Positions 53,619 to 63,101 are shown, counted from the first letter of the stretch. The stretch: 64,000 nt of DNA from Lederbergia sp. NSJ-179 (GCF_022867885.1 NZ_JALIFP010000009.1:1-64000); one strand, 5' to 3'. Notes: generated by a model not told the origin, from the letters alone. Program-made: numbers and translations.

Positions 53619-54446
53619 CTAATTAAAATCCGACAATCCTTTACGTTTTCGTTTTTGCTCCTCTCCATTGGCAAGTGCCAACGCATTTTCCCATGTTTTT
53701 TCTAATTCATACTTAAAAAACTTAAACAGTGGATTCAGTTCCTCCGTTTCATCATACTTTTGCAGGCACTCATAATACAAAATCTTATCTTCCTCATAAA
53801 CAATGAAAGGTGGGTGATTTTTTATCATCAAATAATAATTCATAAGTGTCCTCCCAACACGCCCGTTACCATCTGCAAAGGGATGTATATACTCAAACCT
53901 AGCATGAAAATAAGTGGCGGCTTTTAAAACATCCTTCCCCTTATACTCATTCATTTCTGATATTAGTTCCTTCAAATCCTTTTCTACCTCTTGCACAGCA
54001 GATCCTACTTCATGGATTCCAGTAACATAATCGTGCTTTTTAAACTCACCTGGACGCTCTTCATTCGCTACAAACCTTCGTTCATCATAAGTCCCACTTG
54101 TTAGAATCTTATGAACTTCCTTAACCAACTCTATGCTGAGAACTTCTTTCCTTAGGATTTTCATTTTCAAAAATTCATAGCAAAGCTTTTGATTTTGTTG
54201 TTCAAATACGGCCCGTGGACTTCCTGTATAATTTAAAATGCGGCCGTTTACAAAAATTTCTCTTGTATCATGAAAAGTGATATCTTCGTTCTCTATTTTA
54301 CCAGAGTGGTAAGCAAACAAAATACGGAAATGATCCAGATATTTATCGATATCATCAACAGACTTTATTTTATATGACTGCCATAATTCAACAGCCGTAC
54401 TATATTTCTTCAAACAGGATTCCACCTTTTTACATATTTTTTTCAT
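53619..54446 (-). CDS. Fic family AMP-transferase, copy 1
   Basis: 275 aa. The Fic catalytic loop HPFADGNGRVGRT (H188) is complete, so it should transfer AMP from ATP to a target hydroxyl. The N-terminal helix carries SGKIEN (48-53), the (S/T)xxxE(G/N) inhibitory motif whose Glu blocks the ATP site, so it is a self-inhibited, class II-type Fic. No antitoxin gene is adjacent. No ribosome site is visible before the ATG; TATAAT directly abuts it. Nearly identical to the copy at 62271-63101. Confidence 0.88.
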   Translation of the reverse strand: MKKICKKVESCLKKYSTAVELWQSYKIKSVDDIDKYLDHFRILFAYHSGKIENEDITFHDTREIFVNGRILNYTGSPRAVFEQQNQKLCYEFLKMKILRKEVLSIELVKEVHKILTSGTYDERRFVANEERPGEFKKHDYVTGIHEVGSAVQEVEKDLKELISEMNEYKGKDVLKAATYFHARFEYIHPFADGNGRVGRTLMNYYLMIKNHPPFIVYEEDKILYYECLQKYDETEELNPLFKFFKYELEKTWENALALANGEEQKRKRKGLSDFN

Positions 54447-54573
54447 TATATCACAGTTACTTCGGCACCCGATATCCAGGGCTTGATGTATTTGGCAATC
54501 TAAAATTCAGCCACTAATTTCCAACTTTATCAATCTCTCTTATGAATAATTTCAAAATACATTACTTCTCAAA

Positions 54574-54602
54574 CCTAACAACGTTAGACTAACGATGTTA
54601 GG
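54574..54602. promoter_or_regulatory. near-perfect 29-bp palindrome, operator of the TetR gene
   Basis: CCTAACAACGTTAG, A, CTAACGATGTTAGG is self-complementary at all but three symmetric positions. It lies directly upstream of the TetR-family coding region and covers the place of its promoter start, as expected for autorepression. Confidence 0.8.
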
Positions 54603-54621
54603 GAGAGAGACTTCAAGGAGG

Positions 54622-55203
54622 ATGGCAAATTCAGCAAAAGAACCGTTAACGATTGAAAAAGTTGTCCAATCTGCACTCACCATATTGGATACCCACGGTG
54701 TAACAGGTTTGTCTATGCGCCGTCTAGCTACTGAATTGAATATAAAAGCTGCTTCACTTTATCATCATGTGCCAAGTAGAGACGCTTTAATACAGAACAT
54801 CATCGATACTGATAGCGCAAAGGCCGTTATCTTAAACGAAGAGCCAATGCCTTGGCCACAAGCACTTTTTTCTTTTGCAACAAAATATAAAGAAGTTCTT
54901 AAAATGCATCCGGGAGTAGTACCCCGTGTTGCCATTCATCCTGTCTCTACTAAAGCAAGTTCTGATCTATCTGCCCCTTTACTAAAAACAATGGAAGAGG
55001 CAAATGTAGACCATGAACAGGCTCTTTTCATTTTTCAGTCCATTGCAATATTCGTTATAGGTCATACATTAGCTGAAGTCGGTAATTGGCCGGATCCGCC
55101 AACCGCTCCACAAAGTTATTATGATCAATGGTTTGAGACAGGGATCTCAGCCTTGATTAATGGCTTTAATCTGCAATATCACGCAAACAAGGAGAGAGAT
55201 TGA
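54622..55203 (+). CDS. TetR family transcriptional regulator
   Basis: 193 aa. The N-terminal HTH reads LTIEKVVQSALTILDTHGVTGLSMRRLATELNIKAASLYHHV, classical TetR; the C-terminal domain would bind a ligand. Start is uncertain: ATG 54622 directly follows AGGAGG, and ATG 54595 lies within the operator with no ribosome site. Overlaps the next gene by one base. It probably represses itself and that gene through the palindrome at 54574. Confidence 0.9.
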   Translation: MANSAKEPLTIEKVVQSALTILDTHGVTGLSMRRLATELNIKAASLYHHVPSRDALIQNIIDTDSAKAVILNEEPMPWPQALFSFATKYKEVLKMHPGVVPRVAIHPVSTKASSDLSAPLLKTMEEANVDHEQALFIFQSIAIFVIGHTLAEVGNWPDPPTAPQSYYDQWFETGISALINGFNLQYHANKERD

Positions 55204-55655
55204 TGTTTTACAGTTTACTTATCATCCAACTCTTAACCTTTTGCTATCATCAAATGACCACAAGGCTAGATTTATTTCCTTTTAACGGTGTTCGACATTA
55301 TTCTGTTGAAGAGCGAAGGAAAGAGGCACTGGTGAACGGTATCATCATGGTATTAGCCATTACTTTATCATGCACACAAATACCTATTTTGCTTGGGATC
55401 GGTGGATTCATTTGGACCCTTATCATGGTAGAAGCAATATTAAATTGGTGGTTGCCGTATATGACAGGCCGTGAATTCTACAAAATGTCGCACGACGAAA
55501 CATGGGGACAAGTGTACGAAAGAATCTTCTCGACAACGATTCACATATTGCCTCATCTTAAAAATAACCCGCGCCCTAATCTTGAACATATGATTCTTCA
55601 TCTTCTTATCTTAGGTTCTTCGGTTTTATCGTGGGTTTATGCGTTCAATGTATAA
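55203..55655 (+). CDS. membrane protein co-transcribed with the TetR regulator
   Basis: 150 aa with three or four hydrophobic segments (FYSLLIIQLLTFCY, LVNGIIMVLAITLSC, IPILLGIGGFIWTLIMVEAILNWWL, MILHLLILGSSVLSWVYAF). Several His and Trp residues sit between them. ATG 55203 overlaps the TetR stop (TGATG) and has AAGGAG 6 nt upstream, so it is tightly coupled. Family not recognised; a small effector or exporter of the TetR ligand is possible. Confidence 0.75.
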   Translation: MFYSLLIIQLLTFCYHQMTTRLDLFPFNGVRHYSVEERRKEALVNGIIMVLAITLSCTQIPILLGIGGFIWTLIMVEAILNWWLPYMTGREFYKMSHDETWGQVYERIFSTTIHILPHLKNNPRPNLEHMILHLLILGSSVLSWVYAFNV

Positions 55656-55779
55656 TTTATTCTAAACTTTTTGGAGCAATAGTTGAAATTAACGGTTGTT
55701 TATCGAGAAGTTCTCAACAAGTGCTAGTAATTGATATAACTTCAAAGTCCCAGACCAACAGCCGCAACCTGGATGACGG

Positions 55780-55932
55780 ATGATTAGACCATTTCTTTTA
55801 CGTAAATTTCCAATAGGCCGTATTGTTACATCAGATGATGTTGCACGGATTATTGCTTTTCTTGCAAGTGATGAAGCCAATTGGAAAACTGGACAAATTA
55901 TCCATTCAGAAGGTGGATTTATCCGAGGGTAA
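55780..55932 (+). pseudogene. C-terminal fragment of an SDR oxidoreductase
   Basis: The 50-codon frame gives FPIGRIVTSDDVARIIAFLASDEANWKTGQIIHSEGGFIRG, the standard C terminus of a classical SDR (with the G-Q-x-x-x-x-E/D-G-G motif). The NAD loop and catalytic Tyr-Lys are missing, so this is a remnant. Confidence 0.8.
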
Positions 55933-56336
55933 AATGGAGTCGAAAATGGTACAAATTCTCGGTAAAAGCATCAATTGGCAATCAGTCTGTCATCTATGAG
56001 ACATTGTTTTTCATTGGCCGATACCTAACACCTCTCACTTCGGCGACCGAGATCCCGCTTCCACTATATTCTTTGGCGATTTTAAAATGGAGTTATAGCA
56101 ATACGTTTTTTGAATGTAAAAAAGCTGAAAATATGCAAAAGGTGAAAGTCAAAACTTGCATATTTTCAGTCTATTAATGATTGGCAATATTAAACAAAAA
56201 TACGTTTAATTGAATTAGCCTCTTCTTTAACCCGTCATTATGTTAAATGAAGGATTGGACCTTTTCCGAAAGACAGAATATCAATTCTCCGGATTGTTAT
56301 TGAGAAATAATAATGCTTAACAAGCTTGTTTAAAAC
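55933..56336. other. intergenic, no gene seen
   Basis: AT-rich. A plus-strand frame overlaps the SDR remnant but has no ribosome site. GCTGAAAATATGCAA and TTGCATATTTTCAG (about 56126-56170) form a long-range inverted repeat that could end transcripts. Confidence 0.4.
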
Positions 56337-57221
56337 CTACTCATCCTGTTTAATCTTTGCAACAGGAAGCCATAATTCAACATCTACCTCTTCAGTCATG
56401 ATTTGTTTCTCTACACCGATCTGAACCTCGGGTCCTACTTGTATTTTTAGACCTTCAATCTGTTCATAACCTGAGGAAGGAAACCATTCCCCATAAATGT
56501 ATTTCCATTTTTCTCTGGACCAAGGAACTTTCACTTGAATTTTTGCCCATGTCATTGCCGGGACGATGAAGCGAGTGAACTCGTTTGTACAAGATTTCGT
56601 TGTGGCAACAGCCATATAATAATTATATTGACGAGTTTGAGGTCCTTCCTCATCCACATCCACATGAAGAATTCCATATGGCTTCATGTTGTTAAGAGAT
56701 TTTAAGTTGGCATATGTTTCTTTATCTGTTGATTTCCAAACTTCGTTTACGCCTGGATGTTCACCCACATCGACCCCTGTCACTCTATTTTTAATGCCAA
56801 CAACCTGAAATGAGTCCATGTGTTCAATTTTAATTTCCATTGGTTCACTACCTCCTATGATTATTTGAAAAGTCATTGGAGGATATGTTTTGAGCGGTTG
56901 CTTGTAATCTCTAGCTTCTGTCGGTGTCACGCCATGCAATTTTTGAAAAGCTCGTGTAAATGCGTCTGGAGAATTGTATCCGTATTTAATAGCCACATCA
57001 ATGACCTTAATAGTAGAGTTTCGCAATTCCAACGCTGCCCGAGTAAGACGTCTTCGGCGGATATACTCTTGAAGTGAAATGCCGGCCAAAAATGTAAATG
57101 TCCTTTTAAAATGGTAAGCAGAGCAATAAGCTTGTTTCGCAATTTCTTTTTCATCAATTTCGTATTCCAAATTCTCCTCAATGTACTGCATCACTTTATT
57201 CAGCGTTTCAAGCTCGTTCAT
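56337..57221 (-). CDS. AraC family regulator with GyrI-like effector domain
   Basis: 294 aa. Two HTH motifs of AraC type: DEKEIAKQAYCSAYHFKRTF and KVIDVAIKYGYNSPDAFTRAFQKLHGVTP (about 20-110). The rest (about 140-290) is a GyrI-like/AraC_E_bind domain, as in BmrR/SbmC, that senses small cations or drugs. ATG 57221 follows GGGAGG at 8 nt. No regulated transporter is directly adjacent. Confidence 0.9.
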   Translation of the reverse strand: MNELETLNKVMQYIEENLEYEIDEKEIAKQAYCSAYHFKRTFTFLAGISLQEYIRRRRLTRAALELRNSTIKVIDVAIKYGYNSPDAFTRAFQKLHGVTPTEARDYKQPLKTYPPMTFQIIIGGSEPMEIKIEHMDSFQVVGIKNRVTGVDVGEHPGVNEVWKSTDKETYANLKSLNNMKPYGILHVDVDEEGPQTRQYNYYMAVATTKSCTNEFTRFIVPAMTWAKIQVKVPWSREKWKYIYGEWFPSSGYEQIEGLKIQVGPEVQIGVEKQIMTEEVDVELWLPVAKIKQDE

Positions 57222-57599
57222 TCCAATGACCTCCCTTCTACTATAGGATAGTAGCAATCATAATGGAGAACCCGACAATTTTGGTATTGTTTATGCTGGG
57301 TCTTTTTTCGTTTTTATTTCTTCAAGTCCCATGGATAGGACGAATGATTAGCTAATGGAATAACGAAAACAGAATCAGGGATGCAAATTAGCTTATTTTT
57401 CATTAATCAATGTACTCCTTTAGTTTAAGTATAATCCTTCCAAACAATCCTGAACACTTAGACACAAAAAAGGCTGCCACAATGACAACCCAGATTTTTT
57501 ACTACAACCTCTTTAGTAAAATTGAACGCAAAGGAACAACAAACGATTTGTAATTATTTAGGTTCTATAGTCCATTTCTACATCCCCTTTAATCGTAAT
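57222..57599. other. intergenic between the two AraC-type loci
   Basis: No gene. A GGCTGCCACAATGACAACC stretch with T-rich flanks near 57470-57500 is a possible weak hairpin. The segment separates the intact AraC gene from the broken paralogue. Confidence 0.35.
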
Positions 57600-57958
57600 T
57601 TAAAAGGAAAGTCTCGGAATGGATTTTAATTCAATCCCTTTACTTCGGGCTACTGTTCGGGTAACCCCATGTAGGTTCTTGAAAGCACGACTGAAGGCGT
57701 CTGGAGAATCATATCCATACTTTAGGGCAAGATCAATGATTCTAACAGCAGAGTTATTTTGAAGCTCAAATGCTGCTTGTGATAAACGTCTACGACTAAT
57801 ATATTCTGATAATTCAAGCCTGTCATAGAAGAAAACATCCTTGGAAAATGATACTCAGGACAGCAAGCTAGTTTTGATACTTCTTTGGCATCTATTTCGC
57901 CCACTAAATTTTGTTCAATATAATCCATTACTCTATTTATTCTCTCTAGCCAATCCAT
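57600..57958 (-). pseudogene. AraC-type DNA-binding domain gene, frameshifted
   Basis: ATG 57958 has AAGGAG 5 nt upstream. The start DWLERINRVMDYIEQNLVGEID and LACCPEYHFPRMFSSMTGL is AraC-like; at TTGAATTATCAG one base (G) is missing. The other frame then gives EYISRRRLSQAAFELQ, IIDLALKYGYDSPDAFSRAF and ends at 57600 without an effector domain. A paralogue of the gene at 56337, reduced to its DNA-binding part. Confidence 0.8.
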
Positions 57959-58107
57959 TTTTTCTCCTTTCAATAACTAATAATAAGTAAGAAAGAAATT
58001 TTTTGTCCGACATTTTATTCTCAAAAAATGTCGGATTAATTAATTCTATTATATTAAGAAAATTGCCTTAAGGCTTGAAAAATGCAAATTAAATTTTAAG
58101 CCTATTG
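57959..58107. other. intergenic, start of a 300-bp gap
   Basis: AT-rich sequence upstream of both the broken AraC gene and the methyltransferase. No gene; the notable part is the inverted repeat at 58108-58136. Confidence 0.3.
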
Positions 58108-58136
58108 CTTGTTGAATACATATATATTATTCAACA
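58108..58136. promoter_or_regulatory. perfect 10-bp inverted repeat
   Basis: TTGTTGAATA, 9 nt, TATTCAACAA, about 120 bp upstream of the methyltransferase start. Possible operator; the absence of a T run argues against a terminator. Confidence 0.4.
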
Positions 58137-58259
58137 AACAAGTTAACTTCTAACTAACACTTATTAATCTCAGAAGAATTTTCAATTAGATTTATAGAAA
58201 ATAAAAGTAACGGCGAATTGTTCAGTCCTAAGGAATAAAAATAGAAAGAAGGAGCGTAC

Positions 58260-59012
58260 ATGTTAGATACGAAAGAAATGCTGAAAATGAATAAAGCTGG
58301 TTGGGATCAGGTAGCGGATCAATTTTTCGAAGGTAGTTTTGATGATTTTAGGTATGGACCTTATGCACCAACTGAATCCCAATTAAATTTACTAGGTGAC
58401 ATTCGCAATAATGTAATACTGGAAGTAGGTTGTGGCAGTGGCCATTCTCTAGAGTTCTTTGCTAAAAATAATGCTAGCGAACTTTGGGGAGTAGATTTAT
58501 CGGGTAAGCAAATTAAAACAGCGAAATCTGTTGTATCTGCCTATGATATTCCAATATATTTTATCGAATCCTCAATGGAGGATATCCCAGGCTTGCCCAA
58601 CAATTATTTTGATAAAGTTGTTTCCATCTATGCTCTTGGTTGGACTGTTGATTTAAAAAAGACATTGAGTAACATTTTTCGAAGTTTAAAACCAAGGGGA
58701 GAGTTTATATTTAGTTGGGAGCATCCGATCCATACTAAACTAGCTTATGAAAACAATCGATTTATAATAAATGGCTCATTCTTAAAAGAAGGTCCTGAAA
58801 CTGTGATTTGGCGTGAAGTTCCCGTTGTTATGCATAGACGAAAGGTTAGTACCTTTGTGAATGAATTGATAAATGCTGGATTTGTTGTCGATCAAATAAT
58901 CGAAGAATCTACTATACCAGAGAACGATCAAAGTAATCCTGAGAGGTGGTATTCTGGTGATAGAGCTAAAATAACCCCTTCTACACTAATTGTTAAGTCC
59001 CATAAAGTTTAA
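58260..59012 (+). CDS. class I SAM-dependent methyltransferase
   Basis: 250 aa. MNKAGWDQVADQFFEGSFDDFRYGPYAPTE is the common opening; motif I VILEVGCGSGHS, post-I GVDLSGKQI, ESSMEDIPGLPNNYFDKVVSIYALGW and LKPRGEFIFSWEHP follow. Small-molecule methyltransferase, substrate unknown. AGAAGGAG precedes the ATG. Confidence 0.9.
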   Translation: MLDTKEMLKMNKAGWDQVADQFFEGSFDDFRYGPYAPTESQLNLLGDIRNNVILEVGCGSGHSLEFFAKNNASELWGVDLSGKQIKTAKSVVSAYDIPIYFIESSMEDIPGLPNNYFDKVVSIYALGWTVDLKKTLSNIFRSLKPRGEFIFSWEHPIHTKLAYENNRFIINGSFLKEGPETVIWREVPVVMHRRKVSTFVNELINAGFVVDQIIEESTIPENDQSNPERWYSGDRAKITPSTLIVKSHKV

Positions 59013-59103
59013 ATGGGATTGCTGAATGACCCTTTTTCGATGGAGTTCTAAGTACTTTATTTAACAATGAAAATAGTTATCAAGAACTGATATACAGATT
59101 AAA

Positions 59104-59280
59104 GATTAGATTAGATTTGGTTTCACTTTTTAACTATTGGGTTTCAAAAAGGATCTTGATCAAAATTGCCTGTGTTTGCTTGTATATGTCCGTGATTTAT
59201 GAGGAAAAAATCAATGCGATAAGGGAGTTCTTGGACACTAATACTATTCGACTGAAATACATACCTATTGCTTTGGCGCC
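59104..59280 (+). repeat. dispersed repeat shared with 49020-49213, copy B
   Basis: Same ordered blocks as copy A, with its coding-like part cleaner: MSVIYEEKINAIREFLDTNT then IRLKYIPIALAPEIS and a stop. Better preserved than copy A, which has extra bases at two places. Confidence 0.7.
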
Positions 59281-59631
59281 CGAAATCAGCTAAACTTAAT
59301 CCATTTATTAAAAAGGTTTCCCTAGGTAAGCTAAAATCGTAATTTGTTTTGCCAGAATAGGTCACGATTGCCGAACAAACTTCTTCAAGAAATGGACCAA
59401 ATTGAATATAAAGTGATGATTTGGCGGACGCTTTGCTCAAAATATAAACTATTAAATTTACTCCATGCCAGGATAATCGAAACTAAAGAGACGTATTTTG
59501 ATTCTCAATGATCAAAGTATGTTTTTTTGTTTTTTTAACCAATATGGAATATTTTATTCAATAATTGTTGAACTTTATCTTTTCTTCATTTATAGTATTC
59601 TCAAAAGAAAAAATATGATCGAGGTGATTTT
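59281..59631. other. intergenic with an unassigned minus-strand frame
   Basis: A minus-strand frame ending in copy B and starting at TTG 59440 gives protein-like text (SLYIQFGPFLEEVCSAIVTY, NYDFSLPRETFLINGLSL), but there is no ribosome site and it runs into the repeat. It may be another remnant. The region before 59632 holds the ArsR promoter. Confidence 0.3.
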
Positions 59632-60675
59632 ATGGAAATAATACACGCGACAAGTCGAAAAAGAGAAACGTATGACGTTCAGATAGCTTATTCTCCACTA
59701 TGGGAATGTGCACTAGGGATTGCCGCAGTAACGAATTCTCAATTAATTAATACATTAGAAAAACCTGCAACTTACTGGGAAAAACTTAAAGAAACACTAT
59801 CAACAAACCTTTTAAATCACTTGAATTACGTAGAAAAAAACAATACTTGGAAAGCGCTATTACAATTGCTCCATCAAAATGAAAGTAATAACTTGAATGA
59901 GTTTTGTACAAGTGTCGAATGGATGGAGGTATCGGAAATAAAATACACTTGTCTACCATTCACCGGTGATACATTTCAGCATTTAAGGGGAAGTGCTGCT
60001 CTTGGACAAGAGGACGCTATCCTTGAACTAAAAAAGATAACAAATGAAATTCCCTTTTTTCCTGAGTATATAGAATTCATTAGTAAAGTGGATGCAACAG
60101 AACTTAAATCTCATCTTATTGAAGTTATGGCAGGATGGTACGAATCAGTAATTATCCCCGACTTAGAGGAAACTGAACGGATTTTACACACTGATTATGA
60201 ATCTAAAAACCAAATGAAAGAAAAAATGTCTCCCGAAGAACTTGTTCAATGGGCAACTGGGGGAGTCAACTATCTCCCTGAACCAAGTGTTCATAGGGTA
60301 TTGCTTATTCCACAATATGTATATCGCCCTTGGAACATTGAATCAGATCTTGAAGAGACGAAAGTATTTTACTATCCAGTAGCAAACGATAGTCTTTCAC
60401 CAAATGATAAATATATGCCAAACAATTCATTAGTGCAAAAGCATAAGGCGTTGGGAGATGAGGTTAGGCTTCGAATAGTAAAATTGTTATCCGAAAGTGA
60501 CCGTTCGTTACAGAACCTTACGGAACAGTTACATATGGGTAAAACGACAATTCATCATCACCTAAAAATATTACGTGGATCTAAAATTGTTGAAATGAAT
60601 GGTTTGAAATATTCCCTTAAAGCTAATGTATTAGGACTGCTTTTCAAAGAATTGGACCAGTATATCAAACAATGA
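59632..60675 (+). CDS. ArsR-family winged-helix regulator with large N-terminal domain
   Basis: 347 aa. The DNA-binding domain is C-terminal (about 265-345): HKALGDEVRLRIVKLLSESDRSLQNLTEQLHMGKTTIHHHLKILRG. The first 260 residues form a domain of the type found in long ArsR-like regulators and is the likely ligand sensor. GAGGTG precedes the ATG. Its stop overlaps the start region of the MFS gene, so the two are one operon. Confidence 0.85.
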   Translation: MEIIHATSRKRETYDVQIAYSPLWECALGIAAVTNSQLINTLEKPATYWEKLKETLSTNLLNHLNYVEKNNTWKALLQLLHQNESNNLNEFCTSVEWMEVSEIKYTCLPFTGDTFQHLRGSAALGQEDAILELKKITNEIPFFPEYIEFISKVDATELKSHLIEVMAGWYESVIIPDLEETERILHTDYESKNQMKEKMSPEELVQWATGGVNYLPEPSVHRVLLIPQYVYRPWNIESDLEETKVFYYPVANDSLSPNDKYMPNNSLVQKHKALGDEVRLRIVKLLSESDRSLQNLTEQLHMGKTTIHHHLKILRGSKIVEMNGLKYSLKANVLGLLFKELDQYIKQ

Positions 60676-60689
60676 TTAAAGGAGCGCAT

Positions 60690-61913
60690 ATGAATCCATC
60701 CATATTTAAAAATCGTTCATTTGTTTCGACCTGGTTAGGAAATGGAATATCCGAATTAGGCGGTGCATTTGGAACATTTTGTAATTCTATTTTAATATAT
60801 CAACTTACAGGTTCCACCCTAGCGTTAGGAAGTATGTGGCTGTTGTATTTTATTCCATCATTAATCCTTCAACTATTCATCGGCCCTTACATTGATCGTT
60901 GGAGCAGAAAATGGATTATGGTTCTCTCCCAATGGATTAGAGGAACTATATTTATTTTTCCCCTGGCTACATTAATATCAGGCTACCTTGAGGGTTGGCA
61001 TATTTATGCTGTTCAAGCGATAATCGGCTTAGTCACACCTTTATATGTACCTGCAAATCAAGCGATTATACCGACTATTGTGCCAAAAGAACAATTACAG
61101 TCAGCGAACGCATGCATTGATGGAACCGTACGTTTAATGACATTTTTATCGCCAATACTAGCTGGGATAGTAACCGAGTATATTGGTGTTAAATTTACAC
61201 TTACGCTCGTTAGTTCGCTACTCATTTTGAGTGGTTTTACATTGCTGTTCATTCAAGAACATGAGAATCAACTACAAGTAAGAAAAACGTGGTTAGCTGA
61301 TTTCAGAGAAGGAATTTCCTTTTTCTTTACACAGCGAATTATTGTATGGCTGGGTGTCTTTCTAACATTTGTCCAATTCGGTGTAGGAGTGACCATGGTG
61401 ACAACATTGCCATATATTACAGAAGAATTAGGAGGAACCTATGCAGAATATGGTTATTTTATGGCTGGTTTTCCAATTGGCTACATAATAGGAGCTATGC
61501 TGGTAACTAGAATAAAATATAAAAGTCGTAGATTTCTCATGCTTGGCTCTCTCTTCGTAGGAGGTTTGACGTTCATGGCACTCTGTTTTAATCATAGTGT
61601 ACCATTAGCAATAACAACTGAAACAATTGGTGGAATTGTAATGGCTATTTTTGGCATTCATAATACGACTATCTGCCAACAAACTGTACCAAATAACCTT
61701 ATGGGCAAAGTATTTTCAGTTCGTTTATTAATTATAAGAGGAGCAATGCCGCTGGGAGTGCTTATGGGTGGGATATTAAGTGATATGTTGGGGGTAAGAC
61801 CATTGTATCTCTTGATTGGCCTAATTATTAGTGCTGTATCAGGGGTAGGAATGTGTTTACCATATTTTAAATTTATTGATGGAAAAAACATTCAGGAAAA
61901 AGTAGTTTCTTAG
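60690..61913 (+). CDS. MFS transporter, probable efflux protein
   Basis: 407 aa with twelve predicted helices. The N-terminal FVSTWLGNGISELGGAFGTFCNSILIYQLTGSTLALG and the IDRWSRKWIMVLSQ loop (motif A-like) place it among MefA/macrolide-type MFS efflux proteins. ATG 60690 has AAAGGAG 5 nt upstream; the ATG at 60672 overlaps the ArsR stop but has no ribosome site. Likely regulated by the ArsR partner. Confidence 0.9.
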   Translation: MNPSIFKNRSFVSTWLGNGISELGGAFGTFCNSILIYQLTGSTLALGSMWLLYFIPSLILQLFIGPYIDRWSRKWIMVLSQWIRGTIFIFPLATLISGYLEGWHIYAVQAIIGLVTPLYVPANQAIIPTIVPKEQLQSANACIDGTVRLMTFLSPILAGIVTEYIGVKFTLTLVSSLLILSGFTLLFIQEHENQLQVRKTWLADFREGISFFFTQRIIVWLGVFLTFVQFGVGVTMVTTLPYITEELGGTYAEYGYFMAGFPIGYIIGAMLVTRIKYKSRRFLMLGSLFVGGLTFMALCFNHSVPLAITTETIGGIVMAIFGIHNTTICQQTVPNNLMGKVFSVRLLIIRGAMPLGVLMGGILSDMLGVRPLYLLIGLIISAVSGVGMCLPYFKFIDGKNIQEKVVS

Positions 61914-62027
61914 CAGAACGTCTATTACCTAAAGCTAAACAGCTCTAGAAGTCACTGAAACGCTGTTCAATTAAGCAACCAATTCTTGAATAAGGATCTG
62001 AGGTGAGTTAGAAAGGAGATGGAATTT
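61914..62027. other. start of a 357-bp gap
   Basis: A short AACAGC..GCTGTT pair near 61939-61964 recalls the inner stem of the dispersed repeat but is too short to assign. No gene. Confidence 0.3.
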
Positions 62028-62159
62028 TTGAAATGGATTATTCCCATAGGTCTAACTGTTGGAACTTTTACTTGATGTTACAAATCAACAATCGGCGCGA
62101 TTGCGTTTATATCGTACAATCGGGACCGATTGCTAAAGATAGATCTTATTGATAGTTAA
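62028..62159 (+). pseudogene. small membrane-peptide frame interrupted by TGA
   Basis: TTG 62028 lies 9 nt after AAAGGAG. The peptide KWIIPIGLTVGTFT stops at TGA 62073, and the same frame then stays open to TAA 62159 (YKSTIGAIAFISYNRDRLLK). It looks like a 43-codon hydrophobic protein with one nonsense mutation. Family unknown. Confidence 0.35.
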
Positions 62160-62270
62160 TTATAAAACAACTATAACATTTTCAATTCTCAATTTTGTCG
62201 TCTTTTATCTGGAAGGTCTGAAAGGGTCATAACTTTAGTGAAGAAAACGTGTATGGGCTATCTACATACT

Positions 62271-63101
62271 CTAATTAAAATCCGACAATAATCCTTTATG
62301 TTTTCGTTTTTGCTTCTCTCCATTTGCAAGAGCCAACGCATTTTCCCATGTTTTTTCTATTTCATATTTAAAAAACTTAAACAGTGGATTCAGTTCCTCC
62401 GTTTCATCATACTTTTGCAGGCACTCATAATACAAAATCTTATCTTCCTCATAAACAATGAAAGGTGGGTGATTTTTTACCATCAAATAATAATTCATAA
62501 GTGTCCTCCCAACACGCCCGTTACCATCTGCAAAGGGATGTATATACTCAAACCTAGCATGAAAATAAGTGGCGGCTTTTAAAACATCCTTCCCCTTATA
62601 CTCATTCATTTCTGATATCAGTTCCTTCAAATCCTTTTCTACCGCTTGCACAGCAGATCCTACTTCATGGATTCCAGTAACATAATCGTGCTTTTTAAAC
62701 TCACCCGGACGCTCTTCATTCGCTATAAACCTATGTTCATCATAAGTCCCACTTGTTAGAATCTTATGAACTTCCTTAACCAACTCTATGCTGAGAACTT
62801 CTTTCCTTAGGATTTTCATTTTCAAAAATTCATAGCAAAGCTTTTGATTTTGTTGTTCAAATACGGCCCGTGGACTTCCTGTATAATTTAAAATGCGGCC
62901 GTTTACAAAAATTTCTCTTGTATCATGAAAAGTGATATCTTCGTTCTCTATTTTACCAGAGTGGTAAGCAAACAAAATACGGAAATGATCCAGATATTTA
63001 TCGATATCATCAACAGACTTTATTTTATATGACTGCCATAATTCAACAGCCGTACTATATTTCTTCAAACAGGATTCCACCTTTTTACATATTTTTTTCA
63101 T
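62271..63101 (-). CDS. Fic family AMP-transferase, copy 2
   Basis: 276 aa, differing from copy 1 (53619-54446) at fewer than ten positions (for example ERRFVANEE/EHRFIANEE, QEVEK/QAVEK, MIKNH/MVKNH, an extra Leu near the end). The catalytic HPFADGNGR loop and the inhibitory SGKIEN helix are unchanged in both. ATG 63101 matches copy 1; the longer frame to 63158 is not shared. The nucleotide match ends near the start codon upstream and about 40 bp past the stop. Confidence 0.88.
   Translation of the reverse strand: MKKICKKVESCLKKYSTAVELWQSYKIKSVDDIDKYLDHFRILFAYHSGKIENEDITFHDTREIFVNGRILNYTGSPRAVFEQQNQKLCYEFLKMKILRKEVLSIELVKEVHKILTSGTYDEHRFIANEERPGEFKKHDYVTGIHEVGSAVQAVEKDLKELISEMNEYKGKDVLKAATYFHARFEYIHPFADGNGRVGRTLMNYYLMVKNHPPFIVYEEDKILYYECLQKYDETEELNPLFKFFKYEIEKTWENALALANGEKQKRKHKGLLSDFN

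Noticed and set aside
53619-63101. Composite transposon bounded by the Fic genes
   Set aside because: The two copies lack terminal repeats or a transposase and share homology only over the gene itself, so transposition of the unit is not supported.
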